Assembly: GCA_002435365.1 (NCBI GenBank)
Contig: DJMM01000007.1
Span: 1-11,065 of the forward strand
Direction: 5' to 3'
DNA: 11,065 bases
Source: Ignavibacteriales bacterium UBA6490
Lineage (GTDB): Bacteria; Bacteroidota; Ignavibacteria; Ignavibacteriales; Ignavibacteriaceae
The position numbers were made by a program, and so were the translations under genes. How positions within the stretch are numbered: the stretch's first letter is position 1; each line of letters opens with the position of its first letter. This document shows positions 7,167-11,065 of this stretch, piece by piece. Under the pieces are notes generated by a model. That model made no database searches and had not been told where the DNA came from. It saw nothing but the letters and a program-made list of their open reading frames with translations.

Positions 7167-9572
7167 CTATTTAAGAACGATCATTTTTCTAACAGATGTA
7201 AAGCTTCCTGCTTTTAACTGATAGAAGTAAACACCGCTGGGCAGGTTTGCAGCATCAAAGGAAATATTATAATATCCGGATTCCTGTATACTGTTAACCA
7301 GCGTATTGATTTCCTTTCCGAGTATATTGAACACTTTAAGTTCAACAAATCCTGTTGAAGGAACAGAATAGTTAATTGTTGTTGCAGGATTAAACGGGTT
7401 TGGATAATTCTGAGTAAGTTCAAAACTAACCGGACTTCCGAAGGATACTTGAACGGAGCTATGGTATTTATAGGTCCCATCCATATCTATCTGTTTCAGC
7501 CTGTAGGTAATAATATCTCCAGCCGGATTTTTATCCGTATAGGTATAATCATGCCTTAGAGTGGATGTACCATTACCATTGATGAACGAAAGGGCTTTCC
7601 ATTCACCGGCACTATTTTTCTTCTGAACTTCAAATCCGAGATTATTGGTTTCAGTGGCAGTGCTCCAATGTAGCTGAACGGTACTGCCAACTTTTTCACC
7701 TGTAAAACTCAACAGCTCTACAGGAATATTCGGATCTGAAAAGCCTTTAACGATAACACCGCCTGAACCTGAGGCCCAGAGATCATCACCGACAACTGTT
7801 AAAGCGAAAATTGTATTTGTGGTCGGTTTTCTGGTCTCATTGAAGTTCAGGCCTGCATCTGATGAATAGAGAAGATCTCCATTAATAGTTGAAAGCCAGA
7901 TATGAGAGGTCCCGAATCCAAAACCCCAAATGCTGGTAGATGATGAAAGTGTCGGAGGCAGGTTCGAAGGTGTCCATGTTGCTCCTCCGTCAGTGGTTAC
8001 TGAAACACCCAGCGAAGATCCTCCCAGAATTCCGAATGATGCATCTTTAAAGCTGACAGCAAAAAGGCTGCCGGCTATTCCGGGTGACAGCGGTGAGAAG
8101 GTTGCTCCTCCGTCTGTTGTCTTCATAACCTTTGCACTTAATCCGCACATAATAACAGTATCCGGCGAGATAACAGCAATATCATATACAGTGCTTGTAC
8201 CGAAGCCTGCAGCTGTTGAGATATCGGACCATGTAGCGCCCCCGTCTGTTGTTTTAATAACTTTGCCTGAATTCCCCCCGGCATATCCTACCAGCTCATT
8301 TGCAAATCCCGTAAACCAGAAGGTGTGTGTGGAACTGGTGATAGGGGTACTCAGCTGAGTGAAAGTTGCACCGGCATCGGTGGTCTTGAAAAATCCGTTT
8401 GCTCCCCTGCCAGCATACCACACATTTGCAGAGGGCATAGACATTGAATAAACCTGTGACTTAAAATTATACGGCAGGGCTGTCCAGTTCTGACCGCCAT
8501 CTGTTGTCTGAAGTATAAATCCGTTGGAGTCTGCAGACGCGGTTGCGCCTCCGCAGGCCCATCCGTTTAATGAGGTTTTAAAGTAAATCTTTCTTAAATA
8601 ATCCTGCGTTACTGCGGTGAATTTAGGAGTCCAGTTTGTGCCGGTATCGCTGCTGTAAAACAGATTTGCGGAGTTGCCGCAAAGGAATAATGATCCCGCA
8701 GCATAACCTATTGCCCTTACGGCCTTATTATTAGGAAGCTGGCTGGATCCCCAGTTCGTACCACCGTCTGTGGTTTTATAAACAATTCCTTTTGAATCCA
8801 CGGCAAAACCTGTGGATGCATCAATGAATTTTACATCGTATACAATGTTGCCTACAGCCTGCTGGACAGTCCAGTTTGCACCGGAATCTGTAGTAATCAG
8901 GATACCGTTTACGCCGCTGGCTACATAGTATGTGGTTGCATTCATAACAAACATTCCGTAAACCGAAGAAGAGATTTGTGCCGGTGTTACATTTGACCAG
9001 GTTGCTCCGAAATCAGTGGACTTCAGAAGTCTCCCGGTTGTGGATGAGCTCGAGCCTATATAAATATTATCGAGACCTGCAATACTCACCTTGTAATGTG
9101 AAGATGTGCCGTATGCACTTGCTGTCCATGTTTCTCCTCCATCAGCAGTTGTAATTACAGTACCGCTGGAACCCACAGCAATTCCCGAATTTGCATTAGC
9201 AAATTCGATATCATACAACCTGTTTGTTGTACTTGAGTTCTTATAAACCCACGAAGCACCTCCATCGGTGGTTTTCATTAATAAACCCCCATCTCCGCAC
9301 AAAAATCCGGTATTTGCATCAAAGAAATATGAATTCCAGATATCCCTTCTCTGGGTGTCAGCGTACGATACGCTCCACTGATCACCGTTATTTGTGGATA
9401 TCAGAACTGAGCTGGCACCGCCAAACGAAATGACCTTTGTGGGTAAGAGATATTGAACATCCATAAAATCGTTACCGTTAGGCTTTGCGTTCTGCCATTC
9501 CCATTCAAACTCCTGAGGATAAACAGAGAATTGCGATATAATAAAAACAAAAAGGTATAAAAGTTTTTTCAT
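7167..9572 (-). CDS. Secreted Asp-box / Ycf48-like double beta-propeller protein with T9SS type A sorting domain
   Basis: 801 residues. Signal peptide 1-20 (cleavage near YPQ). Residues 35-610 hold thirteen Asp-boxes (K-T-T-D-G-G-A-T-[WF] and variants) at about 59, 100, 140, 184, 227, 266, 306, 355, 396, 440, 484, 525 and 569, each preceded by a blade pattern such as VYDIxFxDxxTGFAV. A fourteenth, motif-less unit lies at about 586-610. Residues 616-710 (IPVELLSF...TATETNNLGFEVQ) are the fibronectin-like spacer that often precedes T9SS tails. Residues 718-801 are a type A sorting domain (QNYPNPFNPATTINY...SGVYFYQLKAG...KMIVLK), so the protein should be exported through T9SS, with the tail usually removed. 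Ycf48 itself is a photosystem II assembly factor, but only the fold is shared here; no photosynthetic role is implied. It is separated from the receptor cluster by a hairpin and seems to be its own transcription unit with a GGAGG site before ATG 9572. Ligand binding or cell-surface adhesion is possible; nothing shows enzymatic activity. Confidence 0.92.
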   Translation of the reverse strand: MKKLLYLFVFIISQFSVYPQEFEWEWQNAKPNGNDFMDVQYLLPTKVISFGGASSVLISTNNGDQWSVSYADTQRRDIWNSYFFDANTGFLCGDGGLLMKTTDGGASWVYKNSSTTNRLYDIEFANANSGIAVGSSGTVITTADGGETWTASAYGTSSHYKVSIAGLDNIYIGSSSSTTGRLLKSTDFGATWSNVTPAQISSSVYGMFVMNATTYYVASGVNGILITTDSGANWTVQQAVGNIVYDVKFIDASTGFAVDSKGIVYKTTDGGTNWGSSQLPNNKAVRAIGYAAGSLFLCGNSANLFYSSDTGTNWTPKFTAVTQDYLRKIYFKTSLNGWACGGATASADSNGFILQTTDGGQNWTALPYNFKSQVYSMSMPSANVWYAGRGANGFFKTTDAGATFTQLSTPITSSTHTFWFTGFANELVGYAGGNSGKVIKTTDGGATWSDISTAAGFGTSTVYDIAVISPDTVIMCGLSAKVMKTTDGGATFSPLSPGIAGSLFAVSFKDASFGILGGSSLGVSVTTDGGATWTPSNLPPTLSSSTSIWGFGFGTSHIWLSTINGDLLYSSDAGLNFNETRKPTTNTIFALTVVGDDLWASGSGGVIVKGFSDPNIPVELLSFTGEKVGSTVQLHWSTATETNNLGFEVQKKNSAGEWKALSFINGNGTSTLRHDYTYTDKNPAGDIITYRLKQIDMDGTYKYHSSVQVSFGSPVSFELTQNYPNPFNPATTINYSVPSTGFVELKVFNILGKEINTLVNSIQESGYYNISFDAANLPSGVYFYQLKAGSFTSVRKMIVLK
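7842..9398 (-). repeat. Thirteen Asp-box propeller repeats in the 801-residue protein
   Basis: Protein repeats with a period of about 39-49 residues. Some are close at DNA level too: GACGGAGGAGCAAC (minus strand) recurs exactly at 7978-7991 and 8101-8114, and a near match occurs around 8235. This hints at more recent duplication among the C-terminal repeats than in the partial gene at the left edge. Confidence 0.85.
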
Positions 9573-9773
9573 GAGGCCTCCGATCGAAGATAATTTAAAC
9601 TATATATAATGATAATACACAAAAAACGGGGAAAAGTACCTGTTTGCAACCGGATATTTTAAACTTTTTTGCCCTTTCCGGGAAGATCACTTTGAAAGTA
9701 TTAACCTGATTAAAGTTTTTTATAGTAAGGAGCTTGTTTATGGCAGGGATTGAGCGGCAGACCCGTGAAAGCG
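9573..9773 (-). other. 201-bp intergenic region, presumed promoter region of the 801-residue gene
   Basis: AT-rich near the gene (TATATATA run at about 9600) and free of any convincing gene. On the minus strand TACTTTTC (9631-9638) partly fits the Bacteroidota -7 consensus TAnnTTTG, with TTTA at 9660-9663 in the place of a -33 box, 21 nt upstream; this would give a 5' leader of roughly 50 nt. The match is weak. No terminator with a stem and U-run was found after the gene that ends at 9774; only a 3-bp CCC/GGG dyad near 9672-9682. Confidence 0.3.
9577..9581 (-). promoter_or_regulatory. Shine-Dalgarno GGAGG for the 801-residue gene
   Basis: GGAGG stands 4 nt before ATG 9572 and is the strongest ribosome-binding site in the window. 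It settles the start codon, which is also the one that gives a complete signal peptide. Confidence 0.7.
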
Positions 9774-10313
9774 CTAAATTATCTCCAGTCTGATTGATTC
9801 TGCTTCGATCGACTGGTCTATCATCAGAGGCTCGGAATTGTCATCAAGATGATAATGCAGGTTTTGGGGTTCAATAATAAGGTTAAAGTTTTTTACTGTT
9901 TCATTTTTTGCGGAAAACACAAATACCTTTGTCATATTGCTGTAATTGAGCACTTTAATCAGGTATTCCTTCTCGTTATCGACAAAAGTTTTTGAGGTCA
10001 TCTTTGCCGTCAGCTCTTTTGAATCTGCTGCAAGTCGGCTGCCGTTTGGTTTTGTTACACCGGAATCTTTCAGGGGATGAAGCTGAATAAAACCGGGAAG
10101 GGTATAGGCAGGAATTTTATCTGCAATTCTTTCCTTAAGACTTTTATCAGGCAGGCTTTCCGAACCTGTCCTTAACTTCCTGTAAAATTCCAGGATTTCA
10201 CCGAGTGATTTATCTGCTCCAATCATCTCTTTTTTTTCATCAGATAAATTTTCAGGAAAGAAGATGTAATTGAACAGATCCTGTTCGTTTATCGAAATTT
10301 TCTCTTCTTTCAT
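9774..10313 (-). CDS. Hypothetical soluble protein, 179 residues
   Basis: I do not recognise this protein. It has no signal peptide and no membrane segment, so it should be cytoplasmic. Residues 1-65 are charged and helical (LFNYIFFPENLSDEKKEMI, then EILEFYRKLR and LKERIADKI). Residues 66-105 look like a flexible linker rich in Pro, Gly, Ser and Lys. Residues 108-179 alternate as beta-strands (EYLIKVLNY, KVFVFSA, FNLIIEP, SIRLEII) and probably form a small sandwich. The N-terminal LSDEKKE stretch faintly recalls the start of anti-sigma factors, but there are no zinc ligands and no membrane helix, so I do not call it one. A weak AGG lies 5 nt before ATG 10313. It starts 50 bp after the preceding gene on the same strand and is probably co-transcribed with it. 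Confidence 0.7.
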   Translation of the reverse strand: MKEEKISINEQDLFNYIFFPENLSDEKKEMIGADKSLGEILEFYRKLRTGSESLPDKSLKERIADKIPAYTLPGFIQLHPLKDSGVTKPNGSRLAADSKELTAKMTSKTFVDNEKEYLIKVLNYSNMTKVFVFSAKNETVKNFNLIIEPQNLHYHLDDNSEPLMIDQSIEAESIRLEII

Positions 10314-10363
10314 TCTAACCTATAAATACTCATAAAAGTGTAGTGTGTGGAAAATAATAATAT

Positions 10364-11065
10364 CTAATCTCTTATTTGCTCAATAATTTTGCTCTTCATC
10401 ACTTTAAAAAGGTATTCAAATATATTCTGGTACCTTTTTTCATAATCTTCAAACGTAAGCCCGGGGAACTGTTCAAGAAAGTATTTATGCAGCCCAGGTG
10501 CCGTTCCACCGTTTACCATATCTTTAAGTACATTCGTTAAGGCATTTTTGATTTTCATCGCCTCAGTTTCGTTTATCTTGTTCTTCTCAAGATAGGTGCC
10601 CTCCATTTTGGCAATTGTTAAATCCAAAGCCTTTTTTAATAATGAGTTAACCTCAGTTAAATTCCCATTGGCGGTAACCCCGGACACCGGGTGTTCCGCA
10701 TACCTGATCTGCTTAATTTTAAGCACCAATGCATTTAGTGGTATGGCGGGAACTTTGTCGCTGTATTTACCGATATATTTAAGAATTTCCGACAACATCC
10801 TTTTATTATCCCGGAATAGATCTGCAGGCAGATCAAGAATAAAGCCGGTATCAGGGAGCGGACCTGTTTTTGCATTATCACCCTCACAAATGATATATGT
10901 CATCCCCAGTATATGCTTCTTGACAAGGTTTTCTTTTCCGATAAGGTAGTTGACCGAATCAAGTATTTTAGAAAAGAAGGGATCGGACTGCCGCAGTATT
11001 CCGGCTACGTATTTTTCAACACTTTTGGCAATAAGCCGGTTCAGAAAGAAAACTGCACGTTCCTC
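10364..11065 (-). CDS. Hypothetical soluble protein, N terminus beyond the window
   Basis: The frame is open from the right edge to TAG at 10364-10366 and gives 233 residues; an internal ATG at 10903 exists, but coding continues upstream (ERAVFFLNRLIAKSVEKY...), so the real start is outside the window. The visible part has no signal peptide, membrane segment, zinc-binding cluster or known catalytic motif. It is mostly helical and highly charged, with a motif around the middle (DKVPAIPLNALVLKIKQI) and a C-terminal helical region (FEDYEKRYQNIFEYLFKVMKSKI). I do not recognise a family. Its neighbour downstream is the 179-residue protein 50 bp away on the same strand; the two may work together, perhaps in regulation, but nothing in the sequence proves it. 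Confidence 0.75.
   Translation of the reverse strand, partial: EERAVFFLNRLIAKSVEKYVAGILRQSDPFFSKILDSVNYLIGKENLVKKHILGMTYIICEGDNAKTGPLPDTGFILDLPADLFRDNKRMLSEILKYIGKYSDKVPAIPLNALVLKIKQIRYAEHPVSGVTANGNLTEVNSLLKKALDLTIAKMEGTYLEKNKINETEAMKIKNALTNVLKDMVNGGTAPGLHKYFLEQFPGLTFEDYEKRYQNIFEYLFKVMKSKIIEQIRD

Noticed and set aside
7930..8358. Plus-strand open frame of 142 codons with VAPPSVV repeats
   Set aside because: The repeated VAPPSVV is exactly the antisense reading of the GGAT/TTDGG Asp-boxes in the 801-residue protein, so it is a shadow.
7167..9572. Photosystem II assembly factor Ycf48 or a sialidase
   Set aside because: Only the Asp-box propeller fold is shared; multi-ring size, T9SS tail and absence of photosynthesis genes or sialidase catalytic residues (arginine triad context) argue against either name.
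9740..9793. 17-codon plus-strand frame with AAGGAG 7 nt before its ATG
   Set aside because: The ribosome site is good, but the peptide is tiny, overlaps the end of the 9774-10313 gene on the other strand, and has no clear promoter; likely chance.
10596..10949. Plus-strand open frame of 117 codons
   Set aside because: Antisense to the helical hypothetical gene, whose frame stays open over 702 bases to the window edge; no ribosome site for the plus-strand frame.
1..11065. CRISPR array, mobile element or phage region
   Set aside because: No regularly spaced DNA repeats outside coding sequence, no transposase, integrase or terminal inverted repeats seen; the only repeats are protein-coding propeller units.

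Overview
The window looks like a piece of a genome from the Bacteroidota/FCB group, most likely Ignavibacteria or a close relative. Three things point there. The 801-residue protein ends in a type IX secretion (T9SS) type A sorting domain with the NYPNPFNPATTI signature, which is very common in Ignavibacteria-like lineages. A TonB-dependent receptor carries an N-terminal carboxypeptidase-regulatory-like domain. Next to it are genes of the DUF4876 and DUF6850 type, otherwise known mainly from Bacteroidia. Clear Shine-Dalgarno sites before some genes also fit Ignavibacteria better than Bacteroidia. This placement is inferred from protein families, since no rRNA or other marker gene is present.

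Every supportable gene lies on the minus strand, so the transcription order runs from right to left. At the right edge are two soluble proteins of unknown function: one cut off at its N terminus (to 10364) and one of 179 residues (10313-9774). A 201-bp gap follows. Next is a secreted 801-residue protein (9572-7167) made of Asp-box/Ycf48-like beta-propeller repeats, a fibronectin-like spacer and a T9SS sorting domain. A 63-bp gap then contains a perfect 11-bp hairpin and a TATAAT-like element.

The left two-thirds is a tight gene cluster: TonB-dependent receptor (7103-4455), DUF4876-type lipoprotein (4447-3278), DUF6850-type outer-membrane barrel (3275-1752), and a second Asp-box propeller protein (from 1727, running off the left edge with at least 575 residues). 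The gaps are 7, 2 and 24 bp, so the four genes are probably one operon. This last gene has no stop inside the window and is easily missed.

Working model (inference): the receptor imports an unknown ligand using TonB energy, the lipoprotein may sit on the cell surface as its ligand-binding partner, the plugless barrel is a second outer-membrane component, and the two propeller proteins are secreted or surface-attached. The substrate cannot be read from the sequence. No RNA genes, mobile elements, CRISPR arrays or phage features were seen.
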